From assembly GCF_900240285.1 (NCBI RefSeq), contig NZ_OESS01000002.1, forward strand, positions 1 to 64,000: a stretch of 64,000 nt of DNA, in the 5' to 3' direction. Shown here piece by piece: positions 1-7,053 of the stretch (its first letter is position 1; every line of letters begins with the position of its first letter). Source of the stretch: Halobacillus sp. Marseille-P3879 (GTDB taxonomy: Bacteria > Bacillota > Bacilli > Bacillales > Halobacillaceae). The translations under genes and the position numbers were made by a program. The notes below the pieces were generated by a model. That model ran no database searches and had not been told where the DNA came from. It was given only the letters and a program-made list of their open reading frames with translations.

Positions 1-120
1 GATGAGATTTCCCCTTACGCCAAGTAAGTAAGATTCCTCAGAGACGATGAGGTCAATAGGTCCGAGGTGGAAGCGTGGTGACACGTGCAGCTGACGGATA
101 CTAATCAATCGATGACTTAA
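1..120 (+). rRNA. 23S ribosomal RNA, 3' end (partial)
   Basis: The window opens inside the last part of a 23S rRNA gene. The conserved 3' terminal segment is recognisable, with the typical CTGACGGATACTAATC followed by a GACTTAAC end near position 120. The 5' part lies outside the window. It is the first element of an rRNA-tRNA transcription unit that continues through 5S and 15 tRNAs. The exact mature 3' end is approximate. Confidence 0.93.
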
Positions 121-273
121 CTACAAGCCTTTGTGAAAGGCGTTTCGTACCAAAGATGGTCCATGCTTATCCAGTTTTGAAGGTTTATAAAAAAACTTTA
201 TAAAACCCCTTGAATTTTTCTTGAAAGGGCAATATAATATATCTTGTCCGCAAAAAAGAAACAATTCAAAAGA

Positions 274-388
274 TCTGGTGACGACAGCGAAGAGGTCACA
301 CCTGTTCCCATGCCGAACACAGCAGTTAAGCTCTTCAGCGCCGATGGTAGTCGGGTTTACCCCCGTGAGAGTAGGACGTTGCCAGGTT
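274..388 (+). rRNA. 5S ribosomal RNA
   Basis: This is a canonical bacterial 5S rRNA of about 115 nt. It shows the conserved AGCGAAGAGGTCACACC, the CCGAACACAGCAGTTAAGC loop and the CGCCGATGGTAGTCGGG arm. The ends TCTGGTGAC and GTTGCCAGG pair to close the molecule. It lies about 150 nt after the 23S end and is followed 9 nt later by tRNA-Asn, as in rRNA-linked tRNA clusters of Bacillus. Confidence 0.96.
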
Positions 389-397
389 ATACATTAT

Positions 398-472
398 TCC
401 ACAGTAGCTCAGTGGTAGAGCAATCGGCTGTTAACCGATCGGTCGTAGGTTCGAATCCTACCTGTGGAGCCA
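398..472 (+). tRNA. tRNA-Asn (GTT)
   Basis: A full cloverleaf with acceptor TCCACAG/CTGTGGA, anticodon GTT and an encoded CCA end. It is the first of 15 tightly spaced tRNAs whose order matches the B. subtilis rrnD-linked cluster. Confidence 0.97.
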
Positions 473-479
473 TTCTTCT

Positions 480-572
480 GGAGAGCTGTCCGAGCTGGCC
501 GAAGGAGCACGATTGGAATTCGTGTAAACCGTTCACGCGGTTTCGAGGGTTCGAATCCCTCGCTCTCCGCCA
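480..572 (+). tRNA. tRNA-Ser (GGA)
   Basis: A 93-nt class II tRNA with acceptor GGAGAGC/GCTCTCC, anticodon GGA, a long variable arm and encoded CCA. Confidence 0.97.
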
Positions 573-587
573 TTAGAATCAATAACC

Positions 588-662
588 GGCCCGTTGGTCA
601 AGTGGTTAAGACACCGCCCTTTCACGGCGGTATCACGGGTTCGAATCCCGTACGGGTCACCA
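588..662 (+). tRNA. tRNA-Glu (TTC)
   Basis: Cloverleaf with acceptor GGCCCGT/ACGGGTC (one G-U pair), anticodon TTC and encoded CCA. Confidence 0.97.
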
Positions 663-667
663 CTTCC

Positions 668-743
668 GGAGGATTAGCTCAGCTGGGAGAGCACTTGCCT
701 TACAAGCAAGGGGTCGCAGGTTCGAGCCCTGCATCCTCCACCA
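668..743 (+). tRNA. tRNA-Val (TAC)
   Basis: Cloverleaf with acceptor GGAGGAT/ATCCTCC, anticodon TAC and encoded CCA. Confidence 0.97.
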
Positions 744-791
744 TTTCGACTTCTCGCAAGAGTAACCGTCGAAAGATAACTTAATCATTGT

Positions 792-872
<81 letters not shown>

Positions 873-901
873 ATTCAACATATAGTACGACTTTATTTAA
901 T

Positions 902-978
902 GGTCCGGTAGTTCAGTTGGTTAGAATGCCTGCCTGTCACGCAGGAGGTCGCGGGTTCGAGTCCCGTCCGGACCGCCA
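902..978 (+). tRNA. tRNA-Asp (GTC)
   Basis: Cloverleaf with acceptor GGTCCGG/CCGGACC, anticodon GTC and encoded CCA. Confidence 0.97.
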
Positions 979-1018
979 CTGATTACATTGATACATATGC
1001 TAGATCAACAAATTGTTT

Positions 1019-1094
<76 letters not shown>

Positions 1095-1107
1095 TCTTTT
1101 TTGACTA

Positions 1108-1183
<76 letters not shown>

Positions 1184-1201
1184 TGAAGGTTTATATTACT
1201 T

Positions 1202-1287
1202 GGAGGGATAGCGAAGTTGGCCAAACGCGGCGGACTGTAAATCCGCTCCCATCGGGTTCGTAGGTTCGAGTCCTACTCCCTCCACCA
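1202..1287 (+). tRNA. tRNA-Tyr (GTA)
   Basis: An 86-nt class II tRNA with acceptor GGAGGGA/TCCCTCC, anticodon GTA, a long variable arm and encoded CCA. Confidence 0.97.
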
Positions 1288-1308
1288 TTTTAATTTTATA
1301 ATTCAAAT

Positions 1309-1379
1309 AGGGGTATAGTTTAATGGTAAAACTACGGTCTCCAAAACCGTCAATGTGGGTTCGATTCCTACTACCCCTG
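1309..1379 (+). tRNA. tRNA-Trp (CCA)
   Basis: Cloverleaf with acceptor AGGGGTA/TACCCCT, anticodon CCA and discriminator G. The 3' CCA is not encoded (CTT follows), so it must be added after transcription. Confidence 0.95.
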
Positions 1380-1390
1380 CTTTGATTTGT

Positions 1391-1467
1391 GGCGGTTGTG
1401 GCGAAGTGGTTAACGCACCGGATTGTGGTTCCGGCATTCGTGGGTTCGATCCCCATCAACCGCCCCA
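1391..1467 (+). tRNA. tRNA-His (GTG)
   Basis: Anticodon GTG. The extra 5' G faces a C discriminator, the hallmark of tRNA-His. CCA is encoded. Confidence 0.96.
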
Positions 1468-1485
1468 TTTTTATCTAGTCGATAA

Positions 1486-1560
1486 TGGGCTATAGCCAAG
1501 CGGTAAGGCAACGGTTTTTGGTACCGTCATGCGCTGGTTCGAATCCAGCTAGCCCAGCCA
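1486..1560 (+). tRNA. tRNA-Gln (TTG)
   Basis: Cloverleaf beginning TGGGCTA, paired with TAGCCCA. Anticodon TTG, encoded CCA. Confidence 0.96.
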
Positions 1561-1568
1561 TTTACACT

Positions 1569-1643
1569 GCGGGAGTAGTTCAGTGGTAGAACACCACCTT
1601 GCCAAGGTGGGGGTCGCGGGTTCGAATCCCGTCTCCCGCTCCA
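1569..1643 (+). tRNA. tRNA-Gly (GCC)
   Basis: Cloverleaf with acceptor GCGGGAG/CTCCCGC, anticodon GCC and encoded CCA. It is distinct from the tRNA-Gly (TCC) at 5129. Confidence 0.97.
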
Positions 1644-1703
1644 TTATTTTAATCATAATTAATTAAACTTATGAATATAATTGATTACAATGCTTATTTC
1701 AAT

Positions 1704-1777
1704 GGCGGCATAGCCAAGCGGTAAGGCAGAGGACTGCAACTCCTTTATCACCGGTTCGATTCCGGTTGCCGCCTCCA
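1704..1777 (+). tRNA. tRNA-Cys (GCA)
   Basis: Cloverleaf with acceptor GGCGGCA/TGCCGCC, anticodon GCA and encoded CCA. Confidence 0.97.
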
Positions 1778-1783
1778 TGAAAT

Positions 1784-1865
1784 GCCGGTGTGGCGGAATT
1801 GGCAGACGCGCACGACTCAAAATCGTGTTCCTTCGGGAGTGTCGGTTCGACCCCGACCACCGGTA
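1784..1865 (+). tRNA. tRNA-Leu (CAA)
   Basis: A class II tRNA with acceptor GCCGGTG/CACCGGT (terminal G-U), anticodon CAA and a long variable arm. The 3' end reads CTA instead of CCA, so CCA must be completed enzymatically. It is the last tRNA before the cluster terminator. The B. subtilis cluster has one further Leu gene here. Confidence 0.94.
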
Positions 1866-1892
1866 CTACGAAAATAAATAAAACCTATTAAG

Positions 1893-1928
1893 TCAGTGCT
1901 TAGAGTAATTCAGTGCACTGATTTTTTT
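1893..1928 (+). terminator. Terminator of the rRNA-tRNA unit
   Basis: A TCAGTGC/GCACTGA stem (1893-1899 and 1915-1921) is followed by a run of seven T. It lies just after the last tRNA and ends the rRNA-tRNA unit. Confidence 0.75.
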
Positions 1929-1986
1929 GTGTGTAAAATTAATTAACTCAATGCCTAATCGTGTAGACAAAAACTGCTGTTATTGA

Positions 1987-2325
1987 GGCTCTACTATATT
2001 TGTCGGGGTCTCAGCAAATTAAGCATAAAAAATGCACACAAGCTCCTTGTCTACTACACTTGAATTGTCCAGAAACAAGTAAGTAAGGAGTTGTGTACAG
2101 GTACATTTTAACATGTCATTGTCCGGATTAAAGACTTGATTGTGACTCAGGTGGAAGAACCCGGTGGTGTCTTCCGGATTTATGTATAGGGTCGAAAGCA
2201 AAGGCAGATCTGTCCGGTTTGTGGAGAAAAAACAATAAGAGCGCATGATTACAGCGTTCAAAAATTTCAACATCTTTAATTATTTCTTTAATATAAATAA
2301 CGCCGACATGTTGGGAACGATTGAA
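1987..2325 (+). pseudogene. Degenerate ISL3-family transposase, N-terminal remnant
   Basis: From about 2113 the plus strand can be read, with one frameshift and several stops, as an ISL3-type transposase N-terminus. A start MSLSGLK is followed after the frameshift by LIVTQVEEPGG, then a zinc-ribbon piece with CPVCGEKT and HDYSVQKFQHL, and then a decayed basic stretch containing KRRHVG. In this family CPxCG is followed by HxYR and a second Cys pair. Here everything after about 2325 is missing. The GGCTCT-containing sequence at 1987 may be the left terminal repeat. The minus-strand open frame at 2019-2273 is only the antisense of this remnant. Family assignment is from motif memory. Confidence 0.6.
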
Positions 2326-2374
2326 ACACTACCTGAAGTATGTGGTATAGAGCTTCAACCTAGAACCTATTTAG

Positions 2375-2572
2375 CTAGTTGCTCTTCCTCTTTTCGTCAT
2401 TTTCAATCAGCTTCTTTTGGTTATTAATAATCTCTCGCTGTTGTTTTATAATCTTAAGAGCAAACCATATTATAGAAATAACCACTAAAACCAATAGAAT
2501 CACTGAGACGAAAGGTAGAAAAGTTGTTACAAAGCTGGAAACAACCTCCGTATCATTTTCCACTTCCTTCAT
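2375..2572 (-). CDS. Small single-span membrane protein (65 aa), unknown function
   Basis: A short ORF preceded by an excellent ribosome binding site (GAGGAGGT, 6 nt before ATG), which argues that it is real. The protein has a short polar N-terminus, one hydrophobic segment at about residues 15-43 (FLPFVSVILLVLVVISIIWF) and a charged Lys/Glu/Asn-rich C-terminal helix. This suggests one transmembrane span with a cytoplasmic coiled tail. It stands alone between a transposase remnant and a non-coding stretch. No family was recognised. Confidence 0.6.
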   Translation of the reverse strand: MKEVENDTEVVSSFVTTFLPFVSVILLVLVVISIIWFALKIIKQQREIINNQKKLIENDEKRKSN

Positions 2573-3009
2573 TCAATACCTCCTCTAATTTAAGTGACTA
2601 TAACTCATTTTACCATGTAACATGTTGCTCTAGATGCCCCACATCCATCTACTTAACCTAAGAGATAATCGAATGGTCTTGTGAGAGGCCAACTGTCATT
2701 ACCCATTGAACAGCTGCAATCATTTTGCCACTTAAGTAACTCCCATATCTCTGGCAATATAATCAGTAATTGTGGTGTTTGTTAACTTTCTCAGGGTAGA
2801 CAGCACTTGTTCCTCCGTTAGAAGTTTAGTTTGATGTCAGATTGTTTTATTGTGGAGGTTTTAAAATTTATAAAGGTAGTGAACGCCAACGGCTGATTTG
2901 GGATTTACTATTTTGTTGTTACTTATTGGGACAATTTTTAATAGTAAATGCATATTTAGGGTAGGTTAATAAGGATAAGCTTAAAAGCCCGTATTGGAGG
3001 GACGGTAGT
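2573..3009. other. Intergenic stretch with a possible decayed minus-strand frame
   Basis: No complete gene is seen. On the minus strand, 2733-2829 reads without stops as a protein-like piece (KLLTEEQVLSTLRKL ... DYIARDMGVT) that would suit a helix-turn-helix N-terminus. It has no convincing start and ends at a stop. Downstream pieces in other frames also look protein-like, so it may be debris of a lost gene. The last 15 bases hold the ribosome binding site of the next gene. Confidence 0.3.
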
Positions 3010-4026
3010 ATGGATGTGGATGGAAAAATTATTAAGTTAACTTCTGGTGAAATTGCTCATTTATGGAATTCCTACATGAGCGCAAGCAGTACGATTTGTC
3101 ATTTGGAACACGAATTGGATAAGGCTGAGGACGAAGAAATTAAACCTTTGCTTCAACATGCATTGACCAAGACAAAATCACACATAAGCAAAATTACGGA
3201 AATTTTTAATAAAGAAAATTACCCTATTCCCCACGGGTTTACCCTTGAAGAAGATGTAGATATCAGTGCTCCGAGATTGTTCTCTGACACTTATGCTTTA
3301 AACTCACTCAACCATTTAGGGAAAATCGGATTGAATGCATATTGTATGGCTTTAACTATTGCAGTAAGACAAGATGTTTATACTTTTTTTAGTAACAGTT
3401 TAAGTGATTATGATGATTTAGTTAAGAAAACGAATGATTTACTGTTATCAAAGGGATTATATATTCGTTCACCATACCTTCCAATACCTGAGGAGATTGA
3501 CTTTGTTAAAGAGAAATCTTTTCTATCAGGTTTTTTTGGTGAAAAAAGACCATTAACAGGAATTGAAATTACACACTTATATACTAATTTCCAAAGAAAC
3601 GCACTAGGGGCTGCCACTATGACCGGCTATAGCCAAGTATCTAAAAATAGTGAAGTGACTCAGTTCCTATTGAGGGGAAAGGAAATAGCTAAAAAACATT
3701 GTGAAATTTTTGCCTCGTATTTGAAAGAAAGTGATCTTCCGAGCCCTTTGACATGGGGATCGGAAGTGACAGACTCTACTACTTATACGTTTTCTGATAA
3801 GAAAATGATGTTTTACACAACTAGTCTAATCGCTCTTAGTATTGGTTATTATGGCAACAGCATGACTATGAGCCCGAGAAGAGATATTGGAGTCATGTAC
3901 AGCAGACTAGTTGCAGAAATCATGAAATACGCTGATGATGGTGCAAAAATAATGATTAAATATGGGTGGATGGAAGAACCTCCAAGATCTTTAGACCGGG
4001 ATGAATTGGCAAAGAGCAAACAATAA
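3010..4026 (+). CDS. DUF3231 family protein (two ferritin-like helical repeats)
   Basis: A 338-residue protein of the DUF3231 family, common in Bacillaceae and of unknown function. It is built of two related all-helical halves of about 165 residues, each starting with a T..EI.HLW/HLY motif: LTSGEIAHLWNSYM near residue 10 and LTGIEITHLYTNFQ near residue 182. Each half contains conserved His and Glu residues. The C-terminus carries the family signature WMEEPP. ATG follows GGAGGG by 8 nt. It is monocistronic between non-coding stretches. A diverged paralogue lies at 46574-47569 on the other strand. A ferritin-like or metal role is only an inference from the fold. Confidence 0.85.
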   Translation: MDVDGKIIKLTSGEIAHLWNSYMSASSTICHLEHELDKAEDEEIKPLLQHALTKTKSHISKITEIFNKENYPIPHGFTLEEDVDISAPRLFSDTYALNSLNHLGKIGLNAYCMALTIAVRQDVYTFFSNSLSDYDDLVKKTNDLLLSKGLYIRSPYLPIPEEIDFVKEKSFLSGFFGEKRPLTGIEITHLYTNFQRNALGAATMTGYSQVSKNSEVTQFLLRGKEIAKKHCEIFASYLKESDLPSPLTWGSEVTDSTTYTFSDKKMMFYTTSLIALSIGYYGNSMTMSPRRDIGVMYSRLVAEIMKYADDGAKIMIKYGWMEEPPRSLDRDELAKSKQ

Positions 4027-4385
4027 AAACTTACCCAGAGAGTTACATTCCGATTCATTTTAACCTCAATATGTATGTTGTTCAAAAGTGGTATTCCGCG
4101 CTCTATCAATTCCATGAAATACGGGAAAGCATGCAAAGAAAAGGTTCTCGAACCAGGGAAACATAGGGAGTAGAAATGGAGGAGAACCTGGGTTTTGAGG
4201 GATATAAAAGAAGAAAGTCGTCTAGTCACTTACCCTGCTGCGGTCTGAATAACCTGCAACAGGGTTTTAAATTATTCGCTTAGTATAGTGCTGCTCGGAG
4301 TTGGTACATAATGATAATTGTGAACGCAGGTAAACTTATGTTAAGCTTTTTGGTAGCAGATTCATTATTGAGTAAGGTGAGGCAG
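4027..4385. other. Intergenic stretch with a possible terminator
   Basis: No gene is supported. A hairpin at 4232-4265 (ACCCTGCTGC against GCAACAGGGT, one mismatch) is followed by TTTT and could terminate transcription from the DUF3231 gene. The open frame on the minus strand at 3849-4229 is a shadow. A palindrome GGTTCTCGAACC sits near 4144-4155. Confidence 0.35.
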
Positions 4386-4757
4386 ATGAAGACCACAGAA
4401 AACAATCAAATCAAATATGCTCAGCAGCATTTAGCTAATGAACGTACATATTTAGCATGGGTTCGGACAGTGATCGCAATTGTAGGTATCGGCTTCCTGA
4501 ACACCAGTCTTCACTTTACAATGGGTGCCCAGCGGAACCTGACCGTAGATTTAATAAGCATTGCGCTTGGTGTGTTTGCCTGTATCCTTGGATTTGTAAT
4601 TATCGTACTCGCCACTTTTGCTTATTTTCATCGAAAGAGAAAGATCATGAACGAAGAGACTTTTTTACCTTCTAAAGCGCAAGTTACCTTGGTGTCGTCC
4701 CTAATGATTATTATTATCTTATTTATTGTATTGTACTTTCTTTACCTTGAAAGCTGA
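4386..4757 (+). CDS. DUF202 (YidH-type) small membrane protein
   Basis: A 123-residue inner-membrane protein of the DUF202 family. The diagnostic N-terminal LANERTYLAWVRT motif is followed by three predicted transmembrane spans, at about residues 30-50, 62-85 and 98-120. A basic loop HRKRK lies between the second and third spans. An upstream in-frame ATG exists at 4311, but the start at 4386 has the better ribosome binding site (AAGGTGAGGCAG) and gives the normal family N-terminus. Function is unknown. It appears to be transcribed alone. Confidence 0.8.
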   Translation: MKTTENNQIKYAQQHLANERTYLAWVRTVIAIVGIGFLNTSLHFTMGAQRNLTVDLISIALGVFACILGFVIIVLATFAYFHRKRKIMNEETFLPSKAQVTLVSSLMIIIILFIVLYFLYLES

Positions 4758-4792
4758 TTTATCGATTTTTGTTGAAATTGGTCAACTATCGG

Positions 4793-4821
4793 TTGTCAGC
4801 TGGCCGGCTGATTGTTATAAT
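4793..4821 (+). promoter_or_regulatory. Sigma-A-type promoter of the tRNA-Gly locus
   Basis: TTGTCA (4793-4798), a spacer of exactly 17 nt, and TATAAT (4816-4821). It lies just upstream of the first tRNA-Gly half copy. No comparably good promoter was noticed between the copies, so the array and the intact tRNA are probably one transcript. Confidence 0.7.
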
Positions 4822-4841
4822 TAAAATTGTCTTCCATAAAC

Positions 4842-5159
4842 GCGGGTGTAGTTTAATGGTAAAACCTCAGCCACGAGCGAGGCTTCACTTGAATAACCTG
4901 CGAGTTGCCTCGACGGATAAGCTTCCTTGATTAGCTTTTAGAGGAAGAGGCATGAAAGAACGTGGCTAATGAAAGATTATATATGCGGGTGTAGTTTAAT
5001 GGTAAAACCTCAGCCACGAGCGAGGCTTCACCTGAATTGCCTACGAGTTGCCTCGACGGATAAGCTTCTTTGATTAAGCTTTTAGAGGAAGAGGCATGAA
5101 AGAACGTGGCTAATGAAAGATTATATATGCGGGTGTAGTTTAATGGTAAAACCTCAGCC
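4842..5159 (+). repeat. Tandem array of tRNA-Gly 5' halves with structured spacers
   Basis: The first 31 nt of tRNA-Gly (acceptor strand through the 5' side of the anticodon loop, ending CTCAGCC) occur three times, identically, at 4842, 4985 and 5129. The first two copies lack the rest of the tRNA. Each instead runs into a spacer of about 112 nt, giving a repeat period of 143-144 bp. The two units differ at about six positions plus one single-base indel. Each spacer can fold: AGCCACG, partly tRNA sequence, pairs with CGTGGCT near the unit end. Inside lie GAGGC/GCCTC and CTTCCT/AGGAAG helices. Only the third copy is a full tRNA. Confidence 0.9.
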
Positions 5160-5202
5160 TTCCAAGCTGATGACGAGGGTTCGATTCCCTTCATCCGCTC
5201 CA
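5129..5202 (+). tRNA. tRNA-Gly (TCC)
   Basis: A complete 74-nt cloverleaf with acceptor GCGGGTG/CATCCGC, anticodon stem TCAGC/GCTGA, anticodon TCC and encoded CCA. It is the only intact member of the array that begins at 4842, and shares its first 31 nt with the two upstream partial copies. It is followed by a terminator at 5235. Confidence 0.95.
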
Positions 5203-5234
5203 TAATTTGCTATTATATCTTAATTACGTGATCC

Positions 5235-5277
5235 AACGCAGTGTTTCGTTTAAAAAAAACGAAGCATTGCGTTTTTT
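5235..5277 (+). terminator. Terminator of the tRNA-Gly locus
   Basis: An imperfect inverted repeat, AACGCAGTGTTTCG against CGAAGCATTGCGTT, is followed by six T. It closes the tRNA-Gly transcript. Confidence 0.75.
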
Positions 5278-5326
5278 ATTGAAGCAAACCGGAAACACCA
5301 ATAAGAGGTAGAAAGGAGCATAAAGA

Positions 5327-7033
5327 ATGAACAAACTAAAAAACGTTCTAAAACAAATTGATGGAAAAAGTTATAAAGGTTACAAGGAGATTCAGGGCAG
5401 CTATTCATTTCCTTCTTATCGACTGAAAATTGATTATGTACAGGGAGATCCATTTGCCGCACCGTCTAAAATACGGGTGCAAATTCCGGCTAGTGTGAAG
5501 AAAATAAAAGCTGAGTGGAAAGAAACAAAAAGCAGACAGATTTATACGGAAGATGTTTTAGCTCGGAAAGTAGCCTCCGTTCTTAATCGAAGCAAGCCAA
5601 ATGTACGGGGGTCTGGAAAAAGCGGTATGGTCTCAATCGATCAACCTAAACAAGAGATCATAGAACGAACAGCTGTTGGTGTGGAGAATGATCTAATTAC
5701 GGTTTGTCTTACTGTAGGGCTGCCCGCAAATGGCAGACGTATTAATGGAAAAGAAGCAGATAAACTCTTTTTTACAGTGATTCCTAACTTAATTAAAGAC
5801 TCTCTCCTTTCAATTACGGATGGCGAAATCCAGGAGTTTGTAGAATTAGCTGATCAGCATGATGCCATCCTTTCCAAAATGAGAGAGAAAAACCTTATTT
5901 CTTTTGTAGCTGATGACGCGATATTACCTAGAGAAAGCGGTGTAAGTGATCGTCCGATGAAAGGTGCGATTCCTTTTAAGAGTCCTGAAGCCAATCGAGT
6001 TTCTATAGATGTTCCTCATCGGGATGAACCTCTAACTGGCATGGGGATTTCAAAAGGGATTGTATTAATTGTCGGAGGGGGCTATCATGGTAAAAGTACC
6101 CTCTTGAATGCGATGGAGCGCGGGGTTTATCCTCATATTAGCGGGGATGGCCGTGAATTTGTGCTGACCGACCCCAGTGCGGTAAAAGTTCGAGCCGAAG
6201 ATGGCAGGCAGGTAACCAATGTCGATATCTCTCCTTTTATAAAAAATTTACCACGAGGAGCAGATACGACGAAGTTCTCTACAGAAAATGCAAGTGGAAG
6301 TACTTCTCAGGCGGCGAACGTTATCGAAGCCATTGAGGCTGGAGCACACACTTTGCTTATTGATGAGGATACAAGTGCTACGAACTTTATGATTCGTGAT
6401 GAACGTATGCAGGAGCTGGTTGTCCGTGAAAAAGAGCCGATCACTCCTTTTATTGATAAAATTAAAAGTCTGCGTGATGAAATGGATGTTTCCACCATAC
6501 TTGTTATGGGCGGATCAGGCGATTATTTCTCAGAGGCAGATGATGTGATTATGATGGACCAGTACGTTCCTCATAACGTGACAAAGAAAGCGAAGGAAAT
6601 TGCTGAGAAGTATCCTTCCCACCGTCAAACGGCTGAAGAATCGTTTGGTCAATTGCCTTCTCGTCATTTTCTTCCTCACTCCATTCAGCCTCGCAAAGGA
6701 AAAAAGGAAAAGGTTCAAGCTAAAGGAAGAACGGTGATTTTAATGGGAGCAGTAGAGGTTGATCTTGATGGGGTTGAACAACTTGTAGATGCTTCTCAAA
6801 CGAGAATGATCGCTGACTTGCTCATGCATTTATATAAGGAAGATTTATTAAGTAAAAAACAGTCATTATCCAGTTTGCTTGATACGATTGAAGCTCAGTT
6901 GAATGAATTGGGACTTGCGTCATTCGCCCCATTTAAAGATCAGCATCCCGGAGAGCTGGCAAGACCGCGCCGGTTTGAAATTGCAGCAGCGTTAAATCGT
7001 ATTCGGACTGCGAGAGTGAAGGATTTAAGATAA
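5327..7033 (+). CDS. Predicted ATPase of the ABC class (COG3044)
   Basis: A 568-residue protein of the COG3044 / ABC_ATPase family, widespread but uncharacterised. The N-terminal 230 residues form the family-specific domain. A P-loop GGGYHGKST lies at about residues 250-258, followed by a Walker B-like HTLLIDEDTSATNFMIRD near residues 338-355 and a glycine-rich VMGGSGDYF strand. It lacks the ABC signature LSGGQ and has no membrane segment, so it is probably a soluble P-loop NTPase and not a transporter. The start ATG has an AAAGGAG site. It ends 20 nt before queG and may be cotranscribed with it. The biological role is unknown. Confidence 0.85.
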   Translation: MNKLKNVLKQIDGKSYKGYKEIQGSYSFPSYRLKIDYVQGDPFAAPSKIRVQIPASVKKIKAEWKETKSRQIYTEDVLARKVASVLNRSKPNVRGSGKSGMVSIDQPKQEIIERTAVGVENDLITVCLTVGLPANGRRINGKEADKLFFTVIPNLIKDSLLSITDGEIQEFVELADQHDAILSKMREKNLISFVADDAILPRESGVSDRPMKGAIPFKSPEANRVSIDVPHRDEPLTGMGISKGIVLIVGGGYHGKSTLLNAMERGVYPHISGDGREFVLTDPSAVKVRAEDGRQVTNVDISPFIKNLPRGADTTKFSTENASGSTSQAANVIEAIEAGAHTLLIDEDTSATNFMIRDERMQELVVREKEPITPFIDKIKSLRDEMDVSTILVMGGSGDYFSEADDVIMMDQYVPHNVTKKAKEIAEKYPSHRQTAEESFGQLPSRHFLPHSIQPRKGKKEKVQAKGRTVILMGAVEVDLDGVEQLVDASQTRMIADLLMHLYKEDLLSKKQSLSSLLDTIEAQLNELGLASFAPFKDQHPGELARPRRFEIAAALNRIRTARVKDLR

Positions 7034-7053
7034 AAAGAAAGGAGGTAGTCAAG

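Noticed and set aside
2019-2273. Minus-strand 84-residue open frame
   Set aside because: It is the antisense of the ISL3 transposase relic; no ribosome binding site and no protein-like features.
3849-4229. Minus-strand 126-residue open frame
   Set aside because: It overlaps the end of the DUF3231 gene and reads as its antisense; no translation signal.
4842-5202. Glycine T-box, group I intron or prophage attachment site in the tRNA-Gly array
   Set aside because: No T-box specifier/antiterminator consensus, no intron core, and the last tRNA is complete by itself. There is no integrase gene nearby.
4931-5203. Minus-strand repeated peptide frame across the tRNA-Gly array
   Set aside because: The repeated peptide only reflects the DNA repeat and the tRNA sequence; there is no start signal.
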